Virus record (IMG/VR): IMGVR_UViG_3300035670_000631
Location: 1 to 37,804 of that record
Strand: one strand, 5' to 3'
DNA length: 37,804 nucleotides
From: a virus
Both the position numbers and the translations under genes were made by a program. Below the pieces are notes generated by a model, which was given only the letters and a program-made list of their open reading frames with translations, made no database searches and had not been told where the DNA came from. Position 1 is the first letter of the stretch. Every line of letters starts with the position of its first letter. Positions 8,301-16,274 of the stretch are shown here, in pieces.

Positions 8301-11135
8301 AAACAAAACTGCTCTCCCAATTAGGCTACCAACTCCGGACACACCTGATACAAAAGTCTGAGCTATGATAGAACCAATTCCAGCGCCCACGGCTTGACCC
8401 GCGAACGAGATTCCAAGGGCAGTGCCTACCCGCACCCATTCGGGGCTACTGGTCATGCCTCTGGCGATCTCTGTGCCTATCTGGAGGCCCGCCAGTCCGC
8501 CCAAAATTCCGCCTGCGCCTGCACCGACATTTCGTATACCTTCTCTTAAAGAATCAGCTTGTTTCTGTAAATTTTCAGTAATAAGTCTTTCACGACGAGA
8601 TGACTCTTCTCTACTGGCTACAAGATTTCTTCTGATTTCTCTTACATTATTCAAATTAGCTTGAGAAGCAGTTAAGGCATCTTGACCACGAATACCTTCA
8701 CCAGTCCGAATTCTCGATTCTAGAGTACCAAAAGCAGATACGTTTCTAGCATTAATTGCAGCTAACGCCCTTTGCTGACCTATTAATGCACCATTAGAAT
8801 CTCTAAGTTGAGCAAGTTGATTAACTGTTTGATCAAAAGCTGTTCTATTTGAAGTAACTGCTGCTTTTAGATTATTAGGTAGTTTTGCAATTTCTTTATT
8901 TGTCTTATCAATATCTCTACGTAATAGATTACGTTCTAAAGTAGATGTAACAGCTTGTGCCGCTTTAGTTGGTGCTGTGGCAATACCTAATGCAGCTTTT
9001 GCAATAGCTTCTCTACCAGCTTGAAACAGTAAGGCTGTTTTAGCAACTGTCGATAATACACCTAAAGGATCATTTAACACACTACCAGAAAATAGGGATG
9101 TAATACCTTTTTCTACAATACTAATAAAAGTAAATGCAGCCTTGCCAAATGAAGATGAAATCGTCTTATCATCAACAACTCTAGAAGCAAAGATAGCACC
9201 TAGAGTAGTTACTACACTTAATAGGACACTTCTTACTGGACCGCCGTCAAATGCTTTAATAATTGCTAATGCAAATACACCAGTAAATGCTGCAATCAAC
9301 GGTACTTGCCATCCTGGAGGCAACATGTTTATAAAGTCATGACCGAATGGTCTATCCATTGAACTTCGATATGGACCACGACCTACTTGAGCTTCTGTAT
9401 CAATTTGAACACCAAAAACTTGACCAGGTGTTGTATCTTTAAGTCCGAATAATTGCTTAAGACTTCGACCTAATAAAGAATTATTAAAAGATTCTTCAAT
9501 TTGTTTACGAACCTTTTGTAAGCCTTCTACAGATTTTCTAGTAAGATCTTCAAGTTTATTTGTTTTCTTTACTTCTGGTTCCTGGCTTATCTCTAATGTG
9601 CCATCTTTAAAGAATTTAAAACCAGCAACTACAGCTGCTATTGCAGTAAATACACCTAAGACACTTAAGAGGATTCCTCTAAATTTATATAAGGCTGCAA
9701 CACCAGTAATAAATGGTGCCGTAATATTTATTCCACCAAATCTTAAATTGGCTTTTTCAACAAATTCGGCAATAATTGATAAAGGTTTCTTATTTAGTTT
9801 GCTAACCCATTCAGTAGTTTTCTGTACTAAATCTGGAATCCATGAATTACCAATAACTTTATCATAAAGCCAAAAGAACCAACGTTCTACTGCAATTGCC
9901 CAACCTCTTACATATTGAATTGCTAAGTCTAAACCAGGAAATATACTTCTTATATCTATTTTAGGTATATTAGCAGAAATTGTAGAAAATGCTGAAGTAA
10001 TGAATTGTCTAATAGTACTAATGAATGCCTTAGTATTATTTATGATTATTTGGCCAATATTAGTAGCTTGAAATGCTGCATATAAAGAAGTAGCAGCTGC
10101 AGTACTAGCAACAGCTACATACTTAGCCCAGCTAACAACATCTTCAGTTAACCTTACTAAAGTAGGTCTCCATTTATCATATAAAGTTCTAGTAGTTTCT
10201 TCAATTCTAACTCCAGTTTCTTTTAATGAATCCCATAGATCATTAAATAAGAGAACTGAATCAGTTACAAATAGTACTAATTTTAATTTAGCTACAGCTA
10301 GAGTAAAGCCTAGATTTGTTGCAAAGCTAAATATACTATTTGCTAAATTATTGATAGATTCTGCAAATCCACTAGTAGAGCCTAATGCAGCTTTCTTTAC
10401 CTCATCAAATAATATAACAAGAGAGTTACCTAAATTTTGAAAAGCAGCGCCATAGGTTACAGTAACTTTTGCAAAATTCTTTTCAATTTCATCTTGTTGT
10501 TTTAGAATTGCTTTAAATACATTAACAGAAGATAATTTACCTTCTTCACCTAATTGTCGTAATTTACCAATCGATACACCTAAGCCTTTAGCAATTGCTT
10601 CAGCTAATGGTGGTGCATTTTCTAAGATTGAACGTAACTCATCTCCAGCTAGTCTTCCAGATGCTAGTGCTTGACCTAACTGAATAATAGCCGCATTTGC
10701 TTCTTGTGCACCAGAACCCGATACCGCCATTGCCTTGCTTATTAATTCAGTAGCTTTAGCAATATCGCCTTGTGCTGCACCAAAATCTTTACCTGCTCTA
10801 GAAAGTCTACTATATAGACTTGCAACAGATTGAAGATCAGAACGTGTTGTGTTTGCAATTCGTCTAACTTGATCTAATGCAAATGTAAATTCTAGTTGAC
10901 TTTGAGTTGCTACTCTAAGTTTTGTCTCTAGATTAGTTAATTCATCTGAATATTTCGCAAATGTTTGAAAAGTTGCATAACCAGCAATACCTACAGAAGC
11001 TAACCTTAGAAAATTAGAGAAGCTATTAGAGACTTTATCTACACTTGATTGTATACCATTTACAGAATCTCTTAGCTTAGCTAGATCTGCTTGGGCCTGT
11101 GAAGAATCTGAAATAGTTTTCAAAACTATAGCCAT
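5364..11135 (-). CDS. Tail tape measure protein
   Basis: At 1923 residues this is the largest gene. The N-terminal region (about residues 80-240) matches the tape measure N-terminal domain (TIGR02675-like): it has SLYSRLSRAGKDFGAAQGDI and later RLAGDELRSILENAPPLAEA. Many hydrophobic helices follow at about 265-290, 475-500, 600-660 and 860-970, then long coiled-coil stretches (about 1225-1700). The pattern SGPGTSTSDSIPALLSNGEF occurs near residue 1170 and again, slightly changed, near 1805, each followed by a VVNA stretch. Tape measure length sets tail length; 1923 residues predicts a long tail of very roughly 0.28 micrometre at 1.5 angstrom per residue. The start ATG has an AAAGGG site five bases upstream. 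A short stretch at 8381-8535 has base composition unlike the rest of the gene. Confidence 0.95.
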   Translation of the reverse strand: MAIVLKTISDSSQAQADLAKLRDSVNGIQSSVDKVSNSFSNFLRLASVGIAGYATFQTFAKYSDELTNLETKLRVATQSQLEFTFALDQVRRIANTTRSDLQSVASLYSRLSRAGKDFGAAQGDIAKATELISKAMAVSGSGAQEANAAIIQLGQALASGRLAGDELRSILENAPPLAEAIAKGLGVSIGKLRQLGEEGKLSSVNVFKAILKQQDEIEKNFAKVTVTYGAAFQNLGNSLVILFDEVKKAALGSTSGFAESINNLANSIFSFATNLGFTLAVAKLKLVLFVTDSVLLFNDLWDSLKETGVRIEETTRTLYDKWRPTLVRLTEDVVSWAKYVAVASTAAATSLYAAFQATNIGQIIINNTKAFISTIRQFITSAFSTISANIPKIDIRSIFPGLDLAIQYVRGWAIAVERWFFWLYDKVIGNSWIPDLVQKTTEWVSKLNKKPLSIIAEFVEKANLRFGGINITAPFITGVAALYKFRGILLSVLGVFTAIAAVVAGFKFFKDGTLEISQEPEVKKTNKLEDLTRKSVEGLQKVRKQIEESFNNSLLGRSLKQLFGLKDTTPGQVFGVQIDTEAQVGRGPYRSSMDRPFGHDFINMLPPGWQVPLIAAFTGVFALAIIKAFDGGPVRSVLLSVVTTLGAIFASRVVDDKTISSSFGKAAFTFISIVEKGITSLFSGSVLNDPLGVLSTVAKTALLFQAGREAIAKAALGIATAPTKAAQAVTSTLERNLLRRDIDKTNKEIAKLPNNLKAAVTSNRTAFDQTVNQLAQLRDSNGALIGQQRALAAINARNVSAFGTLESRIRTGEGIRGQDALTASQANLNNVREIRRNLVASREESSRRERLITENLQKQADSLREGIRNVGAGAGGILGGLAGLQIGTEIARGMTSSPEWVRVGTALGISFAGQAVGAGIGSIIAQTFVSGVSGVGSLIGRAVLFALTPIAAIIASPFLLAAAGIVALITAALNWDSLKSIFNNFSEFWKAKISPILDGLVSRLEVLWQDIKRGITNRLDLNRPVADLPVVGEVTRKDVTDIAATTGIIAAIAAKLGAFDKLVGSFRAGLASNLAGISMQVDLFRQTVLSNLGNLRASLGPLATLGAVIMGAITAVLSVGAVKVAIVAGVSYLVYKLVTELTGFLVDETKAQKPSLPSSPAVSAIPRAMGGWISGPGTSTSDSIPALLSNGEFVVNAKDARKNWDILTAINSGMGVRRYAEGTATTSTGATEIAVQIFERLKSLLGFNKPAAPSTTLPSGQELKGTLQSLLESSNNLDKAFVETKKSLENAGFESVDLKAIKNLAERDPAQFRKFASAIDEANKAILNSTDKRLSQFLRNENLQRANDVFRSIADNLAKAGIAQVPSKFVEQPEEKKPTKLTFGDELKLIQEAFPELTITLEELSNMSDTVRERLLRDAASIAQKINAINSLEIGTLEGGLASKLPGGEINKRRQAIETERKSSLTQARDAVKAFRVPFKDLKVDFDKIGINISEEAFNSLDEITLGLIEGLRSKAVEQFDVIKKVDVTSDVRRRAQESFGEITKDINKILQEAPTRGLRNLEGFKTRIASLGIQIDENIFNALTNAERDRVEQSAIQVNALRTQIKEFEKDPSKDPSGAFRNILQKIIDDILTDSTNFINTKGKDYKSRATLAGESLASSVSESLSSGLSNVLKGKATPKEFLRGVLDTFTSGVIDTFVKGLLDPFTNQEKGPLNTLLKGLGTGIFKSGEQTAENASQLVKETPTEFSFGGIFETFSKSFKGFFDSFKGLFTNLDFGSLFSGISSLFKTGFSSVFSLFGFAEGGKVSGPGTGTSDSVPAMLSNGEFVVNAQATRKNLALLTAINGNRFRKFMEGGLVSTAMIASPAMANIGPATIAQNKGQQVFNINITGDISRQTKAEIYQMLPSIAEGVNSHNRERGYKG
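8381..8535. other. G+C-rich patch inside the tape measure gene
   Basis: By direct count, 8401-8460 is about 62% and 8461-8520 about 65% G+C, while the following 60 bases are 35%. The coding frame stays open and encodes a Gly/Ala-rich hydrophobic segment (GAGAGGILGGLAGLQIGTEI). Third codon positions are G/C-rich too, so amino acid composition alone does not explain it. A recent homologous exchange with a phage of different composition is the simplest reading. Confidence 0.7.
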
Positions 11136-11150
11136 GAAAACCCTTTCAAT

Positions 11151-11180
11151 TAAAAACCCAGGATTATATTAACCCTGGGT
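11151..11180 (-). terminator. Hairpin plus T-run before the tape measure gene
   Basis: On the minus strand ACCCAGG and CCTGGGT form a perfect 7-bp stem around an AT-rich loop, followed at once by TTTTTAATTG. It lies in the only gap between the gp10-like gene and the tape measure. It has the form of an intrinsic terminator and could attenuate transcription into the long tape measure gene. Confidence 0.65.
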
Positions 11181-11188
11181 ATGTACTG

Positions 11189-11515
11189 CTATTCTTTTAC
11201 TTCAACAATAGTTCCTAATGGAACACCATATTTTAATGCAATAGATTCTATGAATCTAGCAGGAGCTTGCTTAGATGAACCTTCATTTAAGTACTGAATA
11301 TATTCTGTAGTATTTTCTACTACAAAGGTATTCGGCAATTCAGTAGTTTTCCATGATTGTTGAGCTAATCCTGTATCAATTGGTGTAGCTTGTTTTAAGT
11401 CATTCACCATCTTTGATACATCAAGTCTTGCTTGTTCTTGAGTCAATTTTTCTCTGGTTTGAAAGAGCTTTTTGAATTCTTCTTCAATACCAAGTAAAGC
11501 CATTTTACCTTTCAT
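11189..11515 (-). CDS. HK97 gp10-like head-tail or tail component
   Basis: A protein of 108 residues, or 104 if translation starts at the fifth codon (ATG at 11503), which has an AAAGGT site four bases upstream. The first ATG overlaps the TAA of the T reading frame. The sequence carries features of the HK97 gp10 family: ATPIDTGLAQQSWKTTE, then a strand pair, then YIQYLNEGSSKQAPARFIES. Such proteins usually sit in the head-tail joining cluster just upstream of the tail terminator. Here the gene lies after the tail chaperones and directly before the tape measure, an unusual position. It may act in tail completion or in initiating the tape measure complex. Domain call by motif; role inferred. 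Confidence 0.6.
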   Translation of the reverse strand: MKGKMALLGIEEEFKKLFQTREKLTQEQARLDVSKMVNDLKQATPIDTGLAQQSWKTTELPNTFVVENTTEYIQYLNEGSSKQAPARFIESIALKYGVPLGTIVEVKE

Positions 11516-12146
11516 TATATATCCTTTAATATATCTAACTTATCACCACCTTTAGCAGATAGTAATTTCTGTAACATATAAGAACCTTTTAAAGGATTAT
11601 CTTTAGGTTTAGAGAATATAACAGCTAGACTAGGAAATATCTCTTGAGGCTTTTTCTTTTCACCAAGAACATTCATTAAATATGCTGCTCTAAGATCAGA
11701 TCTCCAATCAATAGGTCTATTTTCGAAATAAGACACCCATAAGAGAAACTCATCATATGGCATTTCTTCTATGAGTTTATAAACAGGAGTTCTTAGATTG
11801 TATGCAATCTCAAAGAGAACTTTCTGTTCATCATCTATAACTACTTTCCCTGTTCACCTGCAATACCAGAAAACTTCATAATTTCATTAGAAAGTTTTGA
11901 AAGTTCGTCCATAGGGAATGTGTTGAAGTCTTCATCTGTAAGTTCATCAGCACCTTCTACAGACATTTTAATAACTTTCTTAAGTAATTCAAAACCGCTT
12001 TCTTGATCTTCATTAGAGACCTTTGCACGATCTTGAATATCAAGAACTTCAGCAACACTTAACTTGGTGATTTTTACATCTTCACCGATAAATTTTACGG
12101 TCTTAGTCATTTTCTTGCCAACTAAGCCTTTAATATTTGAAGACAT
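11515..12146 (-). CDS. Tail assembly chaperone GT fusion made by -1 frameshift
   Basis: The upstream frame (12146-11841) ends two codons after a GGGAAAG heptamer that is correctly phased (G GGA AAG). In the -1 frame the reading continues without a stop from the heptamer to 11515, through VVIDDEQKVLFEIAYNLRTP and then EEMPYDEFLLWVSYFENRP and a DLRAAYLMN motif. This is the usual T-domain pattern of lambda-like tail chaperones. The predicted fusion is about 210 residues: 101 from the first frame plus 109 from the second. In this family the short and long products coat the tape measure during tail tube assembly and leave before completion. The 82-residue piece beginning at 11763 is therefore the inner part of T, not a separate gene. 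Confidence 0.85.
11841..12146 (-). CDS. Tail assembly chaperone G (non-shifted product)
   Basis: A 101-residue acidic protein, TKTVKFIGEDVKITKLSVAE near the start and ending in SGIAGEQGK before TAG. The frame extends further upstream to 12191, but that would overlap the preceding gene by 44 bases. The ATG at 12146 follows the upstream TAA by one base and is the better start. Two genes downstream of the tail tube and just before the gp10-like and tape measure genes is the classic place for gpG-type chaperones. Its last codons contain the slippery site that yields the longer GT product. Confidence 0.75.
   Translation of the reverse strand: MSSNIKGLVGKKMTKTVKFIGEDVKITKLSVAEVLDIQDRAKVSNEDQESGFELLKKVIKMSVEGADELTDEDFNTFPMDELSKLSNEIMKFSGIAGEQGK
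11844..11850 (-). promoter_or_regulatory. -1 programmed ribosomal frameshift site, GGGAAAG
   Basis: The minus strand reads CAG GGA AAG TAG in the G frame. The last G of CAG plus GGA AAG forms the X XXY YYZ heptamer G GGA AAG, identical to the lambda G-T slippery sequence. The stop codon follows immediately, which also promotes pausing. Confidence 0.85.
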
Positions 12147-12147
12147 T

Positions 12148-12384
12148 TTATTCGCCTTTGAAATTTTCGGAATTTGCAGATTGGAAGTCATCTAATTGCT
12201 TCCTCATAGTATGGAGAAATGCTAAAGTTTGAAACACTTCTTTAGATTTCTCTTGATCATTTACGAATTCAGGCATCCTTTCGAAGGTTTTCCTGATGCT
12301 AATATCTATACTCTTACGCATATGTTTTGCTGTAGTGCGTAAAACATAGCCCATACTAAATGGTTTATTTTGATCTTGGGTCAT
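12148..12384 (-). CDS. Small tail-region protein of unknown function
   Basis: I chose the ATG at 12384, giving 78 residues (MTQDQNKPFSMGYVLRTTAK), because AAGAG lies a few bases upstream. An earlier in-frame ATG at 12414 has no ribosome site. The protein is basic and then acidic, predicted helical, with a middle RKTFERMPEFVNDQEKSKEV. It sits between the tail tube gene and the chaperone G gene and ends one base before the next start. I do not recognise a family; a small tail assembly factor is likely from location. Confidence 0.6.
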   Translation of the reverse strand: MTQDQNKPFSMGYVLRTTAKHMRKSIDISIRKTFERMPEFVNDQEKSKEVFQTLAFLHTMRKQLDDFQSANSENFKGE

Positions 12385-12467
12385 AATATCTCTTATTAAT
12401 AATATTGAGGTCATATTTTAAGTTTATATTTAAGTATCTTAACTAATGATACACCTCAAATAGTTAC

Positions 12468-13067
12468 TTAGATAGTATAAGCCCCAAAGAACTCAGACTG
12501 GATAGAAATAGTTACAGTTGCAGTGTTAGCATCAGTTAACTGAGGCGTAACGAGCAATGCTTCAATTTTACCAATCCAGTAGTATTGGCTGTTTTGAACA
12601 GTACCAATACCACCACTAGTAGCTGCATACTTAGTTGCACCAGTACCAGTTGGTTGTGCATTCATTAATGCAAAACGGAAAACATATTGCTTTCCATCAC
12701 CAACCATGCTACCAAGAATATTAGTAACTTCATCAGCCCAATCAGAAGGAACAAAGTTCAATGTGATCTCTAAAGAAGGAGCATCAGATTGACCTTGAAT
12801 CTGTTGAGAAGTCTTAGCACCATAAGTTGGTACATTAACAATATTCGGAGGAGTTCCCATTGCAGGGAATTCACGAACGTTCTTAATACGAACAAAAGTA
12901 TTAGTACCTTTAGTTCCGCCTACGCTATCAATCTCTGTAGCAAACAGAGCTTGAAACTCACCTGCCGTATCTAGAGCAGCGAGTTGACTAGCAGTGAGGT
13001 CAGTACCAGGAACGGCTACAGCCAGATCCGAGTAAAGGCCTGCACCAATCGAGGTGATATGAGCCAT
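12468..13067 (-). CDS. Major tail (tube) protein
   Basis: A 199-residue beta-rich protein that follows the tail terminator and precedes the chaperones, the standard place of the tube protein. Segments such as RIKNVREFPAMGTPPNIVNV, then TSQQIQGQSDAPSLEITLNF and a C-terminal TVTISIQSEFFGAYTI are typical of lambda-V-like/TTP_1 tube subunits, which stack as hexamers along the tail. Local composition is less AT-rich than the flanking genes, as is common for highly expressed virion genes. After its stop, 12415-12467 holds only a weak dyad (GTATC/GATAC). Confidence 0.85.
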   Translation of the reverse strand: MAHITSIGAGLYSDLAVAVPGTDLTASQLAALDTAGEFQALFATEIDSVGGTKGTNTFVRIKNVREFPAMGTPPNIVNVPTYGAKTSQQIQGQSDAPSLEITLNFVPSDWADEVTNILGSMVGDGKQYVFRFALMNAQPTGTGATKYAATSGGIGTVQNSQYYWIGKIEALLVTPQLTDANTATVTISIQSEFFGAYTI

Positions 13068-13478
13068 TTAAAACACTCCAAAGTAATTGAATGGTATTGT
13101 GTAAGTTGATCTAAACAATGCTGGATTATCCTTATCAACACCTCTATAATCTAGAGAACTGTTCAAGAATTGTGTAACTGCACCTGACTGGGTAGATACA
13201 CTTTTACCAACAAGGTATTGATCAAGTTTATCTGCTATAAGAGATGTGGGTTTAGGACCATTTCCTGCAGATGTAAATATATCTACTATAAATACACCGG
13301 AAACTGATTTAATATTTAAGCCAGCCCCATTAGCAATAATAGACACTCTAATAAATTCATTTCCTGTAGATACACTTACGAAGTTAACCGGAAATGTTTT
13401 TATATTTTCAGCTTTCCATGCTACACTATCAAATATAGAGAAGATGTCTGTTTGTAAGTCAATAAACTTACCCATCAT
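13068..13478 (-). CDS. Tail terminator / tail completion protein
   Basis: 136 residues, with two adjacent ATG codons at 13478 and 13475 directly after GGGAGGT. The first ATG overlaps the upstream TGA. The pattern SIFDSVAWKAENIKTFPVNF, a central beta strand pair, SLIADKLDQYLVGK, then a C-terminal strand ending TYTIPFNYFGVF resembles DUF4128/gpU-type tail terminator proteins. These cap the tube end that joins the head. The place between head closure and tail tube supports this. Confidence 0.65.
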   Translation of the reverse strand: MMGKFIDLQTDIFSIFDSVAWKAENIKTFPVNFVSVSTGNEFIRVSIIANGAGLNIKSVSGVFIVDIFTSAGNGPKPTSLIADKLDQYLVGKSVSTQSGAVTQFLNSSLDYRGVDKDNPALFRSTYTIPFNYFGVF

Positions 13479-13828
13479 ACCTCCCTATAAATGTTCACAA
13501 GTGAAATAAAGCCATTGTCTTTTGGAATATCACCGATGTTCCAGGTTTGACTATTTAGTTGAATAGTAGAATATCGAGTTAAATCACCAACCTCTTTAGT
13601 CTTTAACATAATCTGTGTTTCAACAGTATTACGATCTTTTGCTTTCTTCTCTTTTTCAACAACAATAACTTTAGTAGTAACATTAACAGCAGAGCTAAAT
13701 TCAGCATCTCCAAGTCCAAAATTAAAAGATGGATTTGGTTTTAATGTTAAAGTTGCATTAACAGCTAAGTCTTTTAAAAGAGTAAAAGCTCGGTTGAGGT
13801 TAGTATCAATCAAGTTCTGATATGACAC
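13475..13828 (-). CDS. Head closure / neck protein
   Basis: 117 residues beginning with GTG at 13828, with a GGAGGG ribosome site seven bases upstream. The GTG overlaps the TAG of the preceding adaptor gene. The chain has an N-terminal helix, then FNFGLGDAEFSSAVNVTTKV, a Lys/Glu-rich turn and strands that end in NGFISLVNIYREV. It is the second of three small genes between capsid and tail tube, where head closure (stopper) proteins are found. Function from gene order. Confidence 0.55.
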   Translation of the reverse strand: MSYQNLIDTNLNRAFTLLKDLAVNATLTLKPNPSFNFGLGDAEFSSAVNVTTKVIVVEKEKKAKDRNTVETQIMLKTKEVGDLTRYSTIQLNSQTWNIGDIPKDNGFISLVNIYREV

Positions 13829-14304
13829 TAGTTAGCCCTCCACCATAGATTAGAACCACTATTAATACGTAAAGGCTTAACTAAGCGTTTAACAATATTA
13901 GGAATTCTATTAGCTAATTTGACGTAATTTAAATCAATATTTCCTACTTTCAAATCTTTGACACTACCAGTGTCATCGAGTAGTCCGTCATTATTTAACA
14001 AGTGATATGCTAGTTCATAAGTAGCAGTTGTGATTCGACTAGGAACAGTGTTTTCTAGTTCAACATCCATTCCTAATCGAGGATCAAAATACACACCTAC
14101 ACGAGGGAAAGCAAGAGTTTGAGAATCACTTACAGCAACTCCTATCCAATCAAGATCGTCTAGCATCAGTGTTGCTGTGACAAGTGACTGAGATTTTTGA
14201 GCTTCAGATGCACTTGTCCATGCTGCAACATCGATACGATCTTCAAAGTAGGTATTGGCCTCAGCTACCGTCGCATAAGAGTTAGTTCCTTTTACGAGTG
14301 CCAT
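13828..14304 (-). CDS. Head-tail adaptor protein
   Basis: 158 residues with a good AGAGAGG site before the ATG. The N-terminal motif SYATVAEANTYFEDRIDVAA, then WTSASEAQKSQSLVTAT and LAFPR..., is the usual signature of the adaptor family (HK97 gp6-like). In databases this family is often labelled 'DnaT-like ssDNA-binding' (PF20557), a label probably misleading for phage neck proteins. It directly follows the major capsid gene and would sit on the portal ring. Confidence 0.7.
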   Translation of the reverse strand: MALVKGTNSYATVAEANTYFEDRIDVAAWTSASEAQKSQSLVTATLMLDDLDWIGVAVSDSQTLAFPRVGVYFDPRLGMDVELENTVPSRITTATYELAYHLLNNDGLLDDTGSVKDLKVGNIDLNYVKLANRIPNIVKRLVKPLRINSGSNLWWRAN

Positions 14305-14322
14305 AAGTGTTCCTCTCTATAA

Positions 14323-15510
14323 TTAAGAATGGAAAATAGGCAGAATACCCAAGCTCAATGCAGAAGACGACTTACGAATCCATGTTCCTGTAGTGCTTGC
14401 AAGCGTACCAGAGGCAACGCTAGCGAGGGCTTTAGGTGTACCACCTTCGATTGCATAACGATACTCAGCATCAGATGGGAATGCTTCTTTACCACCTGCC
14501 CAATCGTAACCAGCAGGATGCATTACATAGCCCCAACGATACCAAATAGAGGTAGTACCACCGCCCTTATAGGCTGCAGCATTACGCTCAATTTCAACTT
14601 GATCAGGCACAGCTAGAGGACGCATTGCTAATGCACCAGGAAGTACGATAAAGGAGGTTTTAGTACCAACAATATCTACACCTGCACCAGTGTTAACTTT
14701 TGTCAACTCAGCAGAGGTAAAGCCTTGTGAGGCACGAGTTTGAATCAAACGAAGTTTACCTTGGAAGATAGTATTAAAATTAACATTACCATCTACAACA
14801 GTCGTTTGATCAACAAGATTTGCCGAACGAAGCGAAGCCATCATTTGAGGACTGGTGATTAGATATGCATACTCTGGCTCATAATCTTTAAATGCCATTC
14901 CCATAGCATCTAAGAAACCTTGAGCACGAGCAGCACCCTGAATAGAAGTAGTTGCATCTACAACAGCCTTAGCTGCACCAAGGTCTACATAGAAACCGTA
15001 TTTCTTATCGGTAGGATCATTATCAAAAGTTTGTCCACCAAGACCTGTTGCACCACTAGCAGCAGCAGCACCATTGAGTGCTTCGGACAGTGCAACACCC
15101 TTAAGAATAGCCAAGAGAGCATTATGCTCATCTTTAGCACGAGTTTCACCAAAATCACGACCGATTTTAGCAAGACCGTCTTGTTGAGTTACAACTTGCT
15201 GCATGTTAACTTTAGTAGCACCATGTGTACGTACTGTCTTAATGTAATTTACATAATCAGACGAATACGTAGTACCAGTACCGGCAGTAGAGTCGGTAAG
15301 AGATGCAACGTTAACAGTAGGATTCAAAGGCTTAAACCAACGAACCTGACCACTAAAGGTTTCAGTGTTAGTATCAATATTAGGATTATCGCCAACAATA
15401 CCAGTGCTAGTAAGTTTACGTTCACTAGTATATGCTTCATCCGAGTACGCACTCAGAGCTTCTTGCAGAACAAAGTTGTCGGCACCTGCAAGGTTAGTTT
15501 TAACAGTCAT
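14323..15510 (-). CDS. Major capsid protein
   Basis: 395 residues with a strong AAGGA site before the ATG. It follows the scaffold gene and precedes the neck genes. The N-terminus (NFVLQEALSAYSDEAYTSER), a beta-rich middle (FSGQVRWFKPLNPTVNVASL), a long helix (GDFGETRAKDEHNALLAILK-like region) and a C-terminal segment with IWYRWGYVMHPAGYDWAGG match phage coat proteins with the HK97 fold. The same coat family occurs in many environmental siphoviruses. It is the least AT-rich of the head genes, fitting strong expression. No cleavage site or protease gene is visible, so assembly probably uses the separate scaffold. Confidence 0.85.
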   Translation of the reverse strand: MTVKTNLAGADNFVLQEALSAYSDEAYTSERKLTSTGIVGDNPNIDTNTETFSGQVRWFKPLNPTVNVASLTDSTAGTGTTYSSDYVNYIKTVRTHGATKVNMQQVVTQQDGLAKIGRDFGETRAKDEHNALLAILKGVALSEALNGAAAASGATGLGGQTFDNDPTDKKYGFYVDLGAAKAVVDATTSIQGAARAQGFLDAMGMAFKDYEPEYAYLITSPQMMASLRSANLVDQTTVVDGNVNFNTIFQGKLRLIQTRASQGFTSAELTKVNTGAGVDIVGTKTSFIVLPGALAMRPLAVPDQVEIERNAAAYKGGGTTSIWYRWGYVMHPAGYDWAGGKEAFPSDAEYRYAIEGGTPKALASVASGTLASTTGTWIRKSSSALSLGILPIFHS

Positions 15511-15521
15511 TTAAATTCCTT

Positions 15522-16211
15522 TTATCTCTTAGGAGGAAGTTTGCCTTCCCTAGCTAATTTTAAGACATCATCTTGCGACATGCTAAAGAGCGATTTCTTG
15601 CTATTATCACCAGATGAACTATTAGATTGAGTTGTCGTAGTTCCAGCACCAGAAGATACTTTTGGTTTCAACAAAAATGAATTAGAATCTTGTTCTGTAA
15701 ATTGTTTGACAAAGTCTTTTACAGAGATTCCTGATTTGTGTACCCAAACACCTTGTTCATTTTGAATAAGTTGTGCTACAATTTCACGATACGCCATATC
15801 TATTGCAGTATCATTCCTAAAATCATAGCCAGAGAGCGAATTACGTAACTCTAGATCTCGCGTAAGTTCAATAGTACGCCGTTCTAGAGTCTCTCTTTTG
15901 GCACGTTCTTCAGATAGTTGAAGTTCTAAAGCTTCCTTCTCTTTACCCTCTTTCTTAAGTTGTTCAAGTTCACGTTCTTTCTGTTTTTGCTCGATATCTG
16001 CAAGCTTTCGCATCGCTTCATCACGAGCACCGTAAGCACTATCAAGTTTAGTTTTGATATCCTTAACAGCTTCAGAGACACGTTCTTTTACTAACTTTTC
16101 AACAGGGTCTTCATTAGTCTGCTGATTATTTTGATTACTATTATTTTGATTCTTATCAGAATCTTGATTAGTATTATCAGTATCAGCGTTATTGGTGTTA
16201 GAATCAGACAT
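15522..16211 (-). CDS. Capsid scaffold protein
   Basis: I chose the ATG at 16211 (229 residues, MSDSNTNNADTDNTNQ), which has AAGGAAA upstream. An earlier in-frame ATG at 16256 would add 15 residues not typical of the family. The N-terminal 45 residues are almost only Asp, Asn, Gln and Ser. A long charged coiled coil follows (residues about 50-115: Lys/Glu rich, KQKERELEQLKKEGKEKEAL), then a C-terminal basic tail ending PPKR. This is the classic layout of GP20-like phage scaffolds, where the coiled coil dimerises and the basic end binds coat protein. Confidence 0.85.
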   Translation of the reverse strand: MSDSNTNNADTDNTNQDSDKNQNNSNQNNQQTNEDPVEKLVKERVSEAVKDIKTKLDSAYGARDEAMRKLADIEQKQKERELEQLKKEGKEKEALELQLSEERAKRETLERRTIELTRDLELRNSLSGYDFRNDTAIDMAYREIVAQLIQNEQGVWVHKSGISVKDFVKQFTEQDSNSFLLKPKVSSGAGTTTTQSNSSSGDNSKKSLFSMSQDDVLKLAREGKLPPKR

Positions 16212-16274
16212 TTTAAAATTTCCTTTTGAGTACAACTCATTAAAATAAAGATACAATCTTTATTATAAAATAGT

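Noticed and set aside
7807-8361. Open frame of 184 codons on the plus strand
   Set aside because: It lies wholly antisense inside the tape measure gene and has no ribosome site; its product is the low-complexity mirror of the sense frame.
11515-11763. Separate 82-residue gene
   Set aside because: Its frame extends upstream to the slippery heptamer and holds the T-domain; it is the second half of the frameshift product.
14920-15630. Open frame of 236 codons on the plus strand
   Set aside because: Antisense to the major capsid and scaffold genes, rich in Ser/Thr/Cys as expected for a shadow frame.
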